From Marthasterias glacialis (Eukaryota; Echinodermata; Asteroidea; Forcipulatida; Asteriidae): a DNA stretch of 64,000 bases. Every line of letters begins with the position of its first letter. Position 1 is the first letter of the stretch. A program made the position numbers and the translations under genes. The stretch is taken from NCBI GenBank assembly GCA_911728455.2, contig OU452232.1, positions 5,917,227 through 5,981,226 of the forward strand, written 5' to 3'. Under the pieces are notes generated by a model. The model was given only the letters and a program-made list of their open reading frames with translations. It was not told the DNA's origin and searched no databases. Positions 54,928-64,000 of the stretch are shown here, piece after piece.

Positions 54928-55250
54928 GCGTGTCGTGGCCGAGCGGTTCAGTGCATTGGACTCGAGTTCTGGTGGCTAAGTCATTAGGATGTGGGTTCGA
55001 ATCCCTGTCATGACACTTGTGTCCTTCAGCAAGACACTCAACTATAACTACTTAAAACAGGGGACGAGGCAGTTATGTTTTTCTCGCAACAGATTTATTT
55101 ACCCCTCCCTGTTCTTAGCTGTGCTGTGAAAGACTTGCGTTTGTATCTCGCCATGTCTTGTTTCTGCGCATTGAGGCAGGTTTCTATCCCTTCTGTAGCC
55201 CACACCTTGAGTGGCCTTTGGGCCTTGCCGTGGGCAAATTGCATAAAATT
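54928..55250 (+). mobile_element. tRNA-derived SINE, family 1 (short-body subfamily)
   Basis: GCGTGTCGTGGCCGAGCGGT, GTGGGTTCGAATCCCTGTCA and TGTGTCCTTCAGCAAGACAC, then a body shared with the - strand copy at 6270-6583 (CCCTCCCTGTTCTTAGCTGT, TGAGGCAGGTTTCTATCCCT). It lies 0.5 kb downstream of the SLCO stop. Confidence 0.75.
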
Positions 55251-55514
55251 AAAAGAAAAAAACTTATGAAAACGGTAAACTGGCATAACAAGTAAAATTA
55301 TGATTCCGTGGCAGTACATTATGTAGACTCCAAGGTTAATTGTGCATAAAGAAAATCAAACTTCTGATGTGTGAAACTCCACTGGCACTTCCTTCCAATA
55401 TACCAATATATCATCACATATATCATGGCTGATGTTTCAACTGACGTCAATTTGGTGACTGCTCCTATGTTCCGACACCCCTATAATCCAATAACCCCTT
55501 GTGATCTACACGCT

Positions 55515-55536
55515 AGGGTTAGGGTTAGGGTTAGGG
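55515..55536 (+). repeat. Short interstitial telomere-like TTAGGG tract
   Basis: Three and a half TTAGGG copies. The tract lies between CTATGTTCCGACACCCCTAT (about 55464) and a mirrored TAGGGGTGCTGGAAACATAG (to about 55574), so it is the loop part of a short inverted repeat and not a telomere end. Confidence 0.8.
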
Positions 55537-55722
55537 CTGGGAACATACATAAATGTAGGGGTGCTGGAAACATAGGGGTGTAGCCGTCACTCTTTGTCGA
55601 TTCACTGTTTCCGAGAAATGAATGATTTCAGGCATGGGGCTTTGCATTAACATTCATAAAGTTTTTACTTTGAAGACTGCATTGGCGTTGCATAACACAA
55701 ATGAAGATAGCTTCTCTCACTC

Positions 55723-55794
55723 CTAGGCATCTTGCGCTTCTGTTTTGTCTGCCGTGTTTTCTTCGTCTTTGGCAGTTTTCTTCGCTGATGTTTT
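55723..55794 (-). CDS. SLCO terminal exon (charged C-terminal tail)
   Basis: 72 bp encoding KTSAKKTAKDEENTADKTEA, then QDA and TAG at 55723-55725. The tail is low-complexity, Lys/Glu-rich and cytosolic. Acceptor TTTCCCATCAG. No canonical AATAAA in sense orientation was found within about 0.5 kb downstream. Confidence 0.88.
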   Translation of the reverse strand, partial: KTSAKKTAKDEENTADKTEAQDA

Positions 55795-58700
55795 CTGATG
55801 GGAAAAGACACACACTTTGAAATGAATACCATCAACTATCTCTCCAGTGACTGATTAAAAACAAAATTCAGGATCCGCCCATTCCGCTGGGTCACATTAA
55901 GTGGGGATAGTGGTCTTTGACAATATTAGTTTTCACACAAGCGCGAGTGGAATACGGGAAAATATAGTGCTTCTGCTTCTCATATCCAATATTTTCTGTA
56001 GTCCATGAGCGCGCATGTGATAATGAATTTATCTTTAACAAACATGCCACTTCTGAATGTAAAAACAGCGCATAAGAGATCAGGGTGTGATATGAGCCGT
56101 GCAATATAACTATATATCACACTCTTGTTGCTATGGATCGACCAATCAGAAATGAGGATTTAAGTTTGCTTGAAGATAATTACCAATGTTGTTTGCATTT
56201 TTTAAAGACAAAAGCACTTCGCACTAATGACGTCACTTTTGCTTAAAAAATACCTGCAGGTCAGACAAACATTCCACCACTTACACGATCAACACATCGG
56301 CGCGCCAGACCGTAAGTGGTACAATACGTGTATTGTAGGTACGATCGATCAACTCGTTCATCAGTGAAATTTGACACATTGTCTGAGATCGGGGTACTTG
56401 CGTGATCTATTTTTAGCATTGGTGCGGAGTGCTATTCAAGCAGTTTCTCTTCTTATTTTCTTTGGGCTACGTACCCAAAAGATGATAATGCCGCAGATCA
56501 GGAAGCACAAAAGTCCGATGGAACGTAACCCTGCAGCCAGACCGAACACGGAGGTCCGTAATCCCGGACGGTCATACACCTTACAGTCCCCCGTTTTCCC
56601 ACAAGACTCCTGGGAGTACAGACACTGGGTCTCGATGACGGCACCGAAGATGATCGGCGCTGGAATGAACCCTACAAATATGAAAATTATTATCTGTTAT
56701 TTTCCATCAGTAAAATTAGATCTTATCAAGCACTAAACCACAGGGGAAACTGACTGGGTAAATTTTTAAGTCAATTTTTGAGGTGCTTAAAGAAAAATTG
56801 ACTGGAGCGGGATTTGAACCTGCGACCACCGGCTTAACCTACACTCTACCAACTGAGCTATCCAGCCCTCATATTAGCAGTCTCCCTATTTTGTCAATGA
56901 TTAGTTCTTATAAACAAAAAATTCTTAGTATTTTCGATAAGTACACATGCACATAAGCAAAATTCCTTGCTTACCTGTCATGTGAATAACATTTACTAAG
57001 CATGAATTTTTCTTCTACCATAAGCGCCGATTTTTTGCTTATGTAGTGCACAGCCATGAAATCGTGCCCCAAGTAATCTACCCTCAGTTGCCCACTTGTA
57101 TTCCAAGGTGGAGAGAAGCAATTAAGGTAATTTGATCAAGAGGTCAATCAAAGCAGTCCAACAAACCCCCACAGTGTGGACTATTTACGCCTGGACACAG
57201 AGAAGCAATTATGGTAAGGTCGAGATTGGAGTATTGGCAGGTATTCTGGTGAAAAACGAAAAACACAGTATTGTCAAATCTACTCACCAAGTAATTTGCC
57301 GAAAAATGTTCCCACCCCTAGAGCAAGCTCCCTATCCCCTGGTGAAACGGCTCTGAAATAAAAAATAAAAAACAGGTTACCAGATAAAATGTCATAAGTA
57401 ATATTATGTTTGATGACAGGTTCCCCGTTAGTTTGTACATATTTTTGTACTATTCTATCTGCAAACAGCATGAGAGTAGGCCATATACATAAAAAAAAGC
57501 AATAATTAAATGTATTTAGTTTGCGCTTTTTCCAGGAAAGTTAGCCTCACAAAAGAACCTTACAATATTTAATATTGCCCCTGCTCATCAGGCCCTAAGC
57601 ATTCCTGAAACCATCTCAACTCCTTGGGAGTATGCAGCACCCACAGCCAAATGGGTGCACGGGTTGTCAATCATTCACACCAACAATCTCTACCCTCGCA
57701 GGTACCCATTTACCCCTAGGTGGTGAGAGGCAATTATAGTCAAGTGTCTTGCTTAAGGGAGGGAGTGTTGGCAACAAGTATTCACACTTTGATTGATTCG
57801 GCCACCAGAGCCCAATTTCATAGAGCTGTCCAAGCAGCAGATATTCCTTAATGATTTTCTGCTGAGCAAAAATGAGCAGGATACCAGTAACAAACGGTAC
57901 ACATGCACACAATTAAGACTTGCTGGAACTGTCCTTACTGGCTTTCTTCAGCCACTCCAGTAAGGTCTCCAGTACACAGATTTTGAGAAAGAAAAGCCTC
58001 GATCGAATAAACAAACACAACAATCATCATGTACTTTACAACTGCGCCACTTTCCTATGGAGGACGCGCTGTTTGTTGAAATTTAGTACCCACTTTAGGT
58101 CACATGACTTGGAGAGCGCAATCGGTCTGTTTATGAAGAATTAAATAAAGAATTAAAAAAATTATGCAAAACCCAACGGAACTGCAACATGTATTCGACG
58201 GATTAATTGCAATCTTCGGTTTGACAATACCATACCCAGTCACAAACAGTACATGTGGAATGGTATTTTCAATGGTAACCTTTTTAGGTGAGCGTAAGTT
58301 TATTGTGCTTAGCTACACTTTGTGCTTAAGCAGCTCTATGAAATCTGGCCCAGGACTTGAACTTGATGCACTAGACCACTCGGCCACAATTTGTATCGGT
58401 TCATGTTTTTATTTTAATTCTAATTGAACTTAAACTCCCCTAATTTGTTAAGAAATAAAAAACGCACAAAAATGATGCAAAACTCACCGGAACTGCAACA
58501 TATACGATGGATTAATTGCAATCGTCTGTATGATGACAACTATACCCAGTGTCACCAGGAAGGTGGTAACCGTGTTACAGGTGGATGCACATTCTCCTTG
58601 GACGGCCAGGCCCGTTTCGGAAGCATCGACCGCCGAGACGGGGATCGGATTCGTCTCGATGCAGCTGCAGCCGTGGAAAATCTGTCACACAAGTTGAAGC

Positions 58701-61700
58701 CATCGTAACTAATGTATATAATAATTAATTTATTGCATCCACTACACTTGTCCAACTACGACACGCCAGTTATATAGAAGTACTAAACCATACACTTATG
58801 CATTTGTCAAACAGTCTTAATTCATTGACAGGTTATGCACAAAAGATGTTTTAATTGCGAAAACCAACTGGTCCAAGTCAATTCTTTCTTTGATCTCAGT
58901 TTGGGGGGGGGGGCAAGGTGGGGGTTCTGAGCTCGGGGGGGGGGGGGGGGGGCTCCGGACCCCTACTTGCCCCCTGGTTATGCCACTGGTTTTTGATACC
59001 CACTCCATTACTTACTTACTTATTTTGGATACGACGCTGCAAAGCGTCCAATAATTATCCGTATTGGACTCCAATATTAAATTTGGGAGCGTTGCTAAAG
59101 TATACATGGCAAAATAAAGGATAACACATGACGCATGTTCAACCAATCAAATGACTAGGATCTGTGTGTGTGGTATATAAAAGATCTTATTGGCTGGGAG
59201 ATGCATGCTGTTAATTACCACAATTATTTCGATAAAGTAACAGAGGAATGTGATTTCACGTACTGTTTCGTTGTGTTTGTCGACGTCAACTGTCTGACAA
59301 CCAGCAAAGCAAGGTGTGATGTACATCATACCGTCTGCACCACATACAGGAGAGTACACACCAGTTTGGCACGTGCAGTCCATGTTGCATGATGCATTTA
59401 GACCTTGGCTGTAGTTTAAAAATACACACAACAACTTTGTTTTAGTGAAATACAGGCCCTTTTGAAAACCATGGCTTTGACTTCGGCTTCCGCTTTGGCT
59501 TAGGCTCTGTCTACCTGTTGGAAGCCCCATTTCGAAAGCGTACATTTTCAACATAATTATCATGTTATCATGGACTCATCTTTTGTAATATTTTACTCCA
59601 AGTACACTACCGTCTGGATCAACAGGGTGGATGACTAATCCACCCCCTCCCCCCACCCCCCCGCCTTTTGTTCATAATTTCTCTATTTTCCAGTTCAATT
59701 GATTTAGTTTCTGTTTATCTGTGCTTTGCTGAATTAATCATGTTTTTTTTTTTATAGATTTTTTGCCTTGCCTTACTATCCCCTCACATTGCTTTTCGTC
59801 GAAGCCTGTGTTTGTGATAGTATTGGCCTAGGCCGTGTATTACTCGTCTTGTTTATTGTTCTGAATAAAGACTTGAATTATAATAGGATTGGTACTGCAG
59901 AGTTTTACAATCGGTGAGCACTAAGATTGAAACTGAATCATTTTTTCCTGATGATTGCCCAATCCTGAACTTTGTCTTAAGGATAAAGAAAATATTGAAG
60001 CCTTATGTTTGGACGGCTTAACCCTCCTACTATCAGCATGTTTCTCAAGGTAAACAACCCACACCTCACTATGCCACAACAGTGGCATTTGGAGGCACAC
60101 ACACATGCTGATGTAGAGAGTAGAGCCATTGCCCAAGGTGCTTCAGTGAGAGTGGTAAACTGGAGAAGCCACCAGCTGTGCTCATACAATAGCAATGGAA
60201 TTTGGGCCACTGTTTGAAGAGTTAAGGGTCTCAACCATGGGCAATTTTAATAGATTTTAATTTTTGCATCGGGGATAAATAATATTATTTGGTTTTTTTT
60301 CCCCCAAGTCCTATGAAAAAAATCCACAGGCACATTCCTTGGGTGGGATTCGAACCCACGACCCCTGCCATTCTAGAGCAACTCTTACCAACTAGACTAC
60401 CGAGATTGCCCGGCAGCTAGAGGCAGTTCGAATCCTATTAGCAGTGGGTGCCGCAACCATAATAATAGATGTTTATTTATTTTGAATTTTTTTGACAGGA
60501 CTCGGATAAGTACCGAGTATACAGTGCTTAACACATATCAGTGTATGGGCAAAAAACCACAAATAATATTCTTGGTAAATTTCTGCAGTGGCAATCCGTG
60601 GGGCAATGAAAGGATGAAAAAAAAGGTGCAAGAAATACAAAGTGTTCTCACCCGTGGATTGGACCCTGGTTTCCATACTGTGTCATCACACCAGCGATGT
60701 TGTCATTTGGGCAGCCAATGAGCATCAAGATGAAATACGACCCAACAGAGAGTGTTTGAAAGATGATGGACAGTGTGATGTAACCACGTAGATTGTGGGT
60801 ACCAGCTAGTCGGGACGTCAGGATACCACCAAGAAAAACCCCAACCAGAGAAGTGGGCAGTGTCGTGTAACCTTCAAAATGTTCAGAATAAGTTCACTTT
60901 GATAAGAATGTAGATCAAGAGGAATTTAACAACTTTTCCAAATGACATCATCAGATTTTAGCGCATTTGGATTGATGGTGTCTTCATCTTATTTTTCTGA
61001 CATTCAAATTGATGCAACGAAACTGAGGCTGGGTTCGCGAAAATTAAACAAAACCATAATAACCTGTCCCGTTTTTAGTGTAAATGAGAATCAATATTGA
61101 TCAGTGCTTTGTTAGACACTTAACTTTAATTGCTTCACATCATCCAGGAGTAAATGGGTACCTGCGATGTTAGAAATTGTGAATGATAAGCAACACCTGT
61201 GCCCATTTGGCTGCCGGTGCTGCATACTCCAAAGGAGTTAAGATGGTTTTAAAAATGCTTAAGGCCCATTGTACAGGGGTAGTCATTGTGTATGGCGCTT
61301 CGAGAGGCCTACTTAGCTGGAAAAAGTGCACATTAAATTCATAATATTATTATGTTATCATTAATCACTTCATGCTGGATGACGTCTTTTTCAGCCAAAC
61401 TTTTCCAAACTGAATTCTGGTGGACGTTTGTAAATGTGCAGACCATTTTTGGAGCATCCTCTATTGGATGCTGTCAGTTGACTGACAGCCGAGTAATTAC
61501 GCCCCAGACAATTCATCCTACCATGCTACGCTTTGTTTCCTCCCGTACAATGAGGGACAAAGGGTACTGAAATTCATGCTTGAAAATTCCCTTTTCTGAG
61601 GGTTAATGTGTAATCCCTGATTCCACAACTCCATCCTATTGTACAAATGAGAATTTCAAGAGATCGATAGGCTGCCATCATTGTTTTTGGCATATGGGAA

Positions 61701-64000
61701 GCAAGTTTGAGATTCCAGCATGTCATGGGCGATTATCGACCGTGGCTTATGGCCAAGGTTCGGGCCTATTCACCGGAAGACATTCCATAATTACTTAAAA
61801 GACAACAAAAAAACCTGCTGCATTTTATCAGTAGGTTTGTTGTCCTTACTTTGTTTAGTCAGGGTTTCATAGTGACATCGCTAGTCTCACCCAAAAAATT
61901 ACTGTGGATGCTCCAGAAGCAAAGGTAAAGATTTTTCAATACCGACGTGAAGTGGTCAACAAAGACACATGACAAATTATAAACTATCGGTTACTAACCC
62001 AGCATAAGTCCAGCCCACCCTGGGTCAACTTGAAACTCAGATTCAACATATTTGGCTGCAAATGAGCTCAGACCGGAGAATACGATCTTCACGAAGCAGT
62101 CGCCGAGTATAATGAAGACGAAGGTGCTGTTCGTTGCGAGTCGAAGCAACATTGCAAAGAAATCTGGGAAAAGATATCAGAAGGAACTTCTAGGTTATCA
62201 TGGGGAACGGTTTATGTCCCGATGTAGTCTTGGTCTACATCTTGGTCTTAGCAGCCCAAGTCTAAGTCAAGTCACAAGTCATTTGGTCCAGTCACAAGTC
62301 AAGTCACATGTCAGTGTCATTTGGTCACAAGTCACAAGTTATTTGGTCCAAACACATAGCCAGTCAAAATTCACCACTTGTGGAATAGACCACTGCGACC
62401 ACCAGAAGTCCAAGTCTTTTTTTTGCAAGTACAAATCACAAGTCCTTTTTTGTACATACCTTTAACGACATCGAGCAGCTTACTGGAAGATGCTGGAGGA
62501 GTCACCTTCTCTTCCATCTTCAAGAACTTCTCACCCACTTTCTTACAGCAATCCGGCAAGCCCTTGATACAAAAGTACGACTTGGGCTTGTTCATTCTCC
62601 GCGGGAAAAGAAACAATGGCAAGGAAAAGACAAATGCACAACAGCCATAGATTATGAACCCCAACCACCAGGCACCCATCCATTGGGGATCGCCTGGGGA
62701 GAGATCGGCAGGGGGGTCACTCTTGTAGAAGTCTGTGTACGCCGACAGGCAAATTGTGCTGATTCCGAAGCCAATAATTGGTGCCATCGACAAGGGAAGA
62801 AACTGAAGTGCTGTTGAATGGACATCAAACAGTTGTCAACTTACTTGGAACACTGTCGCACCCCAGAAAATATCTTTCACAGGGCTGATAAAAAGAGTTA
62901 GCCTTTCTTAGGCGGAGAGGTTGGGGGCAGGGGCTAAAGTTAAATTCAAAATAAAACACTAGTACAGACGGTCAGGTTTGTTGCCTTGAAGGCTCCTTTT
63001 GGTTAATAACATCTTCCCTTTCCTTTAAATCTAGTTTGTTTGGTAGATGTACAACTTTACAATAATAAATAATAAAAATACACAACACCACGTGACATGC
63101 TCTCGGCCAACCAACGGATGGAATCAACAGGAGAGGTGTTATAAAATGATTTGTGACTTAATAGAAGCAAAATGCTGACGATGACTAGAGCAGGCTATTA
63201 CTTGGGGGATGGGTTTTGGGAGTTTTTTTTATGGGAAAGAACTGAGTATACAGTGCTTAACGCTTATCGGTGTATGGTCAAAAAAAAAAGTAATAATAAT
63301 AACATTCTTATCCCTGATGTAAAAATTAACATCTATTATAATAGAGCAGGCTAGTCAATACGGCAAGACAAATTAGTGACTCACTCCACAGCAGTGAATT
63401 AGTTAATCACGAGAAGTCCCCTCAATCCGCTAAGCGAAGTAGTTCCGATCCATTTTTTACCTACCCCAGGTAGTATTAAATTTAAGCACAACTAAGTAGT
63501 CCCCCCCCCCCGAATTCCGACATCTACTCCGCGGTAGTAGAATAGTAACAGAACAAGTTCTCACAAGAACAATCTACTGTGTACAGCAAAGTAGATATAA
63601 TCATATGGTGTTACCCCAAACCAAATACACATTGATACCTCACCATGCAATGCCTCAAAACCAATAAAAACAAAATCCTGAATTGTGACGTCAATAAACC
63701 AGCAGACAAGACCTACCCAAGTAGAATGGCGAGAGCGATTTATCCACTGCATCATCCATGTACGTAATTGAGAGTGGGAAGATGGCGGATGCACCGAAGC
63801 CGATGAGTAACTGGCCCAGAATGATCGGCCACCCTTTGTTGAAAAGCTGTGAACCGGATTCATCTATTTCTTCTGCCGTGCAGTCGGTGCTGTTTCTTGG
63901 GGCATTGCAGGTGAAAGCTGAAAGAACAGCAGGAATATATTTTCATGATACAAGCATCGTATTTGAAAGCTTACTTTCTGAAAACGTGCTGCTCGATGAG
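55723..64000 (-). CDS. Organic anion transporting polypeptide (SLCO/OATP family), C-terminal 544 residues, ten exons
   Basis: CDS on the - strand: exon >64000-63975, then 63917-63717, 62810-62460, 62163-61999, 60871-60652, 59408-59264, 58681-58488, 57352-57288, 56671-56475, 55794-55723. All GT-AG, frame kept throughout. The protein is a multipass plasma-membrane transporter of large amphipathic organic anions. In window numbering: an extracellular loop with Cys then TM4 with GQLLIGFGAS (about 45-54), the family signature DPQWMGAWWLGF (116-127) at the start of TM6, further TM segments, the Kazal-like loop with a C-x3-CxC/PVCGADG/SPC-like set (about 328-380), TM11-12 and a Lys/Glu-rich tail ending at TAG. 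Family members are 640-720 residues, so the first 100-170 residues lie outside the window. Subfamily (for example SLCO4-like) cannot be settled here. Confidence 0.95.
56475..56671 (-). CDS. SLCO exon: TM11, cysteine loop, TM12
   Basis: 197 bp. FIPAPIIFGAVIETQC is the IPGP-FG-ID-C motif, followed by the extracellular ESCGKTGDCKVYD and a final helix ending IICGII-FW-like. Acceptor TATTTGTAG, donor TGG|GTACGT. Confidence 0.95.
56750..56900 (-). mobile_element. tRNA-derived SINE, family 4, well-preserved head
   Basis: On the - strand GGCTGGATAGCTCAGTTGGT (a good A-box context) and GCAGGTTCAAATCCCGCTCC (B-box), then AGTCAATTTTTCTTTAAGCA. The head looks like a tRNA, but the cloverleaf ends in SINE body and not a CCA-ready acceptor stem. 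Located in the SLCO intron between the TM10-linker and TM11 exons. Confidence 0.7.
57288..57352 (-). CDS. SLCO exon: conserved intracellular segment before TM11
   Basis: 65 bp. It reads AVSPGDRELALGVGTFFGKL, corresponding to the R-V-RS-ALG-Q family segment. Acceptor TATTTCAG, donor G|GTGAGT. Confidence 0.93.
57570..57800 (-). mobile_element. SINE family 1 fragment without tRNA head
   Basis: On the - strand CTTAAGCAAGACACTTGACT, CACCTAGGGGTAAATGGGTA, TTGTTGGTGTGAATGATTGA and CATACTCCCAAGGAGTTGAG. This is the long-form body of family 1. Beside it, family C DNA begins at 57808. Confidence 0.65.
57808..57900. mobile_element. Family C element fragment (left half)
   Basis: GCCCAATTTCATAGAGCTGT, TTTCTGCTGAGCAAAAATGA and GCAGGATACCAGTAACAAA. 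The complementary right half lies at 58240-58352. Together they could be one copy split by about 340 bp that includes the exon-like fossil. Confidence 0.55.
58159..58240 (-). pseudogene. Decayed duplicate of the 3' half of the adjacent SLCO exon
   Basis: GGAACTGCAACATGTATTCG, ACGGATTAATTGCAATC and ATACCCAGT match 58487-58560 (GGAACTGCAACATATACGAT, GGATTAATTGCAATC, ATACCCAGT) with about 80 percent identity by eye. The copy lies 0.3 kb downstream in the transcript. Its frame is shifted by indels and the donor CGGTGAG has become CGTTGGG, so it cannot serve as an exon. Confidence 0.7.
58240..58352. mobile_element. Family C element fragment (right half)
   Basis: ACATGTGGAATGGTATTTTC, GTGCTTAGCTACACTTTGTG and CTTAAGCAGCTCTATGAAAT are the right-half words of family C. 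Confidence 0.55.
58488..58681 (-). CDS. SLCO exon: end of loop 5 and TM10
   Basis: 194 bp. IFHGCSCIETNPIPVSAVDA begins with the YYNCSC-like motif of OATPs, followed by a CASTC pair that closes the loop and VTTFLVTLGIVVIIQTIAIN (TM10). Donor CG|GTGAGT. A decayed partial duplicate of its 3' half lies at 58159-58240. Confidence 0.95.
58905..58995 (+). repeat. G-homopolymer-rich end of a CAGTGGCATAACCA-type element
   Basis: Two runs of 12 or more G flank GAGCTC, followed by CCCCCTGGTTATGCCACTG. The last 14 bases are the complement of CAGTGGCATAACCA, similar to the terminus of the 44218-44765 element. No matching left end was found, so this is a truncated copy. Confidence 0.5.
59264..59408 (-). 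CDS. SLCO exon: Kazal-like cysteine-rich loop
   Basis: 145 bp, phase 2-0. LNASCNMDCTCQTGVYSPVC, then GADGMMYITPCFAGCQTVDV, is the typical Kazal-type segment of extracellular loop 5 (C-x3-CxC, PVCG-DG, SPC-GC spacing, with ITPC here). Donor ACA|GTACGT. Confidence 0.96.
60290..60415 (-). mobile_element. tRNA-derived SINE, family 3, second copy
   Basis: On the - strand GCAATCTCGGTAGTCTAGTT, CGTGGGTTCGAATCCCACCC and GTGCCTGTGGATTTTTTTCA, matching 45148-45245. A headless tail in the opposite orientation follows at 60490-60570 (ACCGAGTATACAGTGCTTAA). Confidence 0.7.
60652..60871 (-). CDS. SLCO exon: TM8-TM9
   Basis: 220 bp. TTLPTSLVGVFLGGILTSRL matches the GG-FLGG helix, followed by LSIIFQTLSVGSYFILMLIG, then CPNDNIAGV at the start of the large extracellular loop. 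Acceptor ATTTTGAAG is pyrimidine-poor but phase-consistent. Donor GG|GTGAGA. Confidence 0.93.
61146..61345 (+). mobile_element. SINE family 1 body fragment
   Basis: CCAGGAGTAAATGGGTACCT, TGTGCCCATTTGGCTGCCGG and ACTCCAAAGGAGTTAAGATG, ending with TATGGCGCTTCGAGAGGCCT. The tRNA head is absent. It lies in the SLCO intron between 60871 and 61999. Confidence 0.65.
61400..61700 (-). repeat. Dispersed repeat family D, partial copy 3
   Basis: On the - strand it contains GTGGAATCAGGGATTACACA and CCTTTGTCCCTCATTGTACG, followed by AGGAAACAAAGCG, which correspond to the order at about 51230-51330. The rest is diverged. Confidence 0.45.
61999..62163 (-). CDS. SLCO exon: cytosolic loop end, TM7, start of TM8
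   Basis: 165 bp. DFFAMLLRLATNSTFVFIIL corresponds to the conserved L-R-L-TN-TF segment of the family. It continues FAAKYVESEFQVDPGWAG. Acceptor TTTTCCCAG, donor G|GTTAGT. Confidence 0.95.
62240..62440 (+). repeat. CAAGT-based degenerate minisatellite beside an SLCO exon
   Basis: AAGTCTAAGTCAAGTCACAA, TCATTTGGTCCAGTCACAAG and TCATTTGGTCACAAGTCACA repeat with a unit of about 15-30 bp, ending 20 bp before the exon donor at 62460. On the transcribed strand the run is ACTTG-rich. Confidence 0.8.
62460..62810 (-). CDS. SLCO exon: TM5, extracellular loop 3, signature and TM6
   Basis: 351 bp. It reads LPLSMAPIIGFGIS (TM5), YTDFYKSDPPADLSPG, then DPQWMGAWWLGF (the OATP superfamily signature), a TM segment and the cytosolic loop FPRRMNKPKSYFC through EEKVTPPASSSK. 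Donor G|GTATGT follows codon K192. Confidence 0.97.
63230..63283 (+). mobile_element. SINE family 3 tail fragment
   Basis: AAGAACTGAGTATACAGTGC, TTAACGCTTATCGGTGTATG, as in the tails at 45290 and 60510. No head. Confidence 0.5.
63717..63917 (-). CDS. SLCO exon: extracellular loop 2 and TM4
   Basis: 201 bp. It encodes FTCNAPRNSTDCTAEE (paired cysteines, one N-glycosylation sequon) and GWPIILGQLLIGFGASAIFP, matching the conserved GQLL-G-GAS stretch of OATPs, followed by YMDD. Acceptor TTCTTTCAG, donor G|GTAGGT. Confidence 0.95.
63975..64000 (-). CDS. SLCO exon (partial, cut by window edge)
   Basis: Last 26 bases of an exon with donor AAA|GTAAGC. In the frame required by the next exon it reads SSSSTFSE followed by a split Thr codon, part of the second extracellular loop. 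The small size visible limits certainty, but donor and phase both fit. Confidence 0.7.

Larger units (their letters stand above)
41425..55722. other. Convergent intergenic region between FKBP and SLCO
   Basis: 14.3 kb with no supported gene. It holds the elements listed individually. Stretches with nothing I could name: 41,760-42,800 (GC-richer, CACGTG-containing, with one AATAAA), 43,040-44,210 (a GAGTCT-rich 70-bp run near 43,985-44,050), 46,400-46,740, 47,840-48,200 (part shares AAAAGAGATTTACACACG with about 31,325), 51,450-51,920, 52,450-53,370 and 54,180-54,920. Confidence 0.6.

Noticed and set aside
54928-55025. tRNA-Leu/Ser gene
   Set aside because: The head recurs at many loci with the same non-tRNA tail, so it is a SINE and not an individual tRNA gene.
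56371-56736. 121-codon + strand frame
   Set aside because: Antisense shadow of the SLCO TM11-TM12 exon.
56750-56900. Functional tRNA gene on the - strand
   Set aside because: Good A- and B-box-like segments, but no matching acceptor stem and the sequence continues into a SINE body shared with 53380-53515.
63561-63863. 100-codon - strand frame
   Set aside because: Out-of-frame reading of the true SLCO exon at 63717-63917 plus intron.

Overview
This is animal nuclear DNA: AT-rich, intron-bearing and packed with short non-autonomous transposons, tRNA-derived SINE-like repeats and minisatellites. No bacterial, viral or organellar gene organisation is visible. The two real genes and the general repeat style fit a marine invertebrate deuterostome, most likely an echinoderm. 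That placement is an inference from overall character, not from a diagnostic marker.

Only two intact protein-coding genes are supported, and they converge. On the + strand, a four-exon gene (4198-41424) encodes a 236-residue secretory-pathway FKBP-type prolyl isomerase with a signal peptide, one FKBP domain, an acidic stalk and a C-terminal membrane anchor, an FKBP11-like layout. Its first intron is about 34.6 kb and holds most of the repeats in the window. On the - strand, ten exons (55723 to beyond 64000) encode the last 544 residues of an organic anion transporting polypeptide (SLCO/OATP). It includes the family signature before TM6, the Kazal-like cysteine-rich loop and the stop codon. 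The start lies outside the window. All splice junctions of both genes are GT-AG and keep frame.

Region by region: 1-4.2 kb is upstream DNA with a 74-bp satellite. 4.3-38.9 kb is FKBP intron 1, containing many hairpin-type elements, a 0.57-kb element made of about 25 self-complementary 20-bp units, an 0.84-kb hexamer-based minisatellite, and frameshifted exons of an unrelated gene family lying between two CACTGTAAAAAA-type ends. 39-41.4 kb holds FKBP exons 2-4 with a 0.78-kb foldback in intron 3. 41.4-55.7 kb is a convergent intergenic region with a 2.0-kb element inserted into a SINE. 55.7-64 kb is SLCO, whose introns carry SINEs and a decayed duplicate of one exon.

The two genes are not obviously related in function. 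Both products would enter the secretory pathway, but the window gives no evidence that they cooperate. I found no convincing undescribed multi-gene system. The most distinctive items are repeat structures: the palindromic-unit array, the satellite that shares its core with the ends of a long inverted repeat, the element with recurrent GTAATTCCGTTACC motifs, and the element carrying oestrogen-response-element-like palindromes. Most open reading frames of 60-130 codons here are chance or repeat-derived. Repeat boundaries were judged by eye and may be off by some tens of bases.
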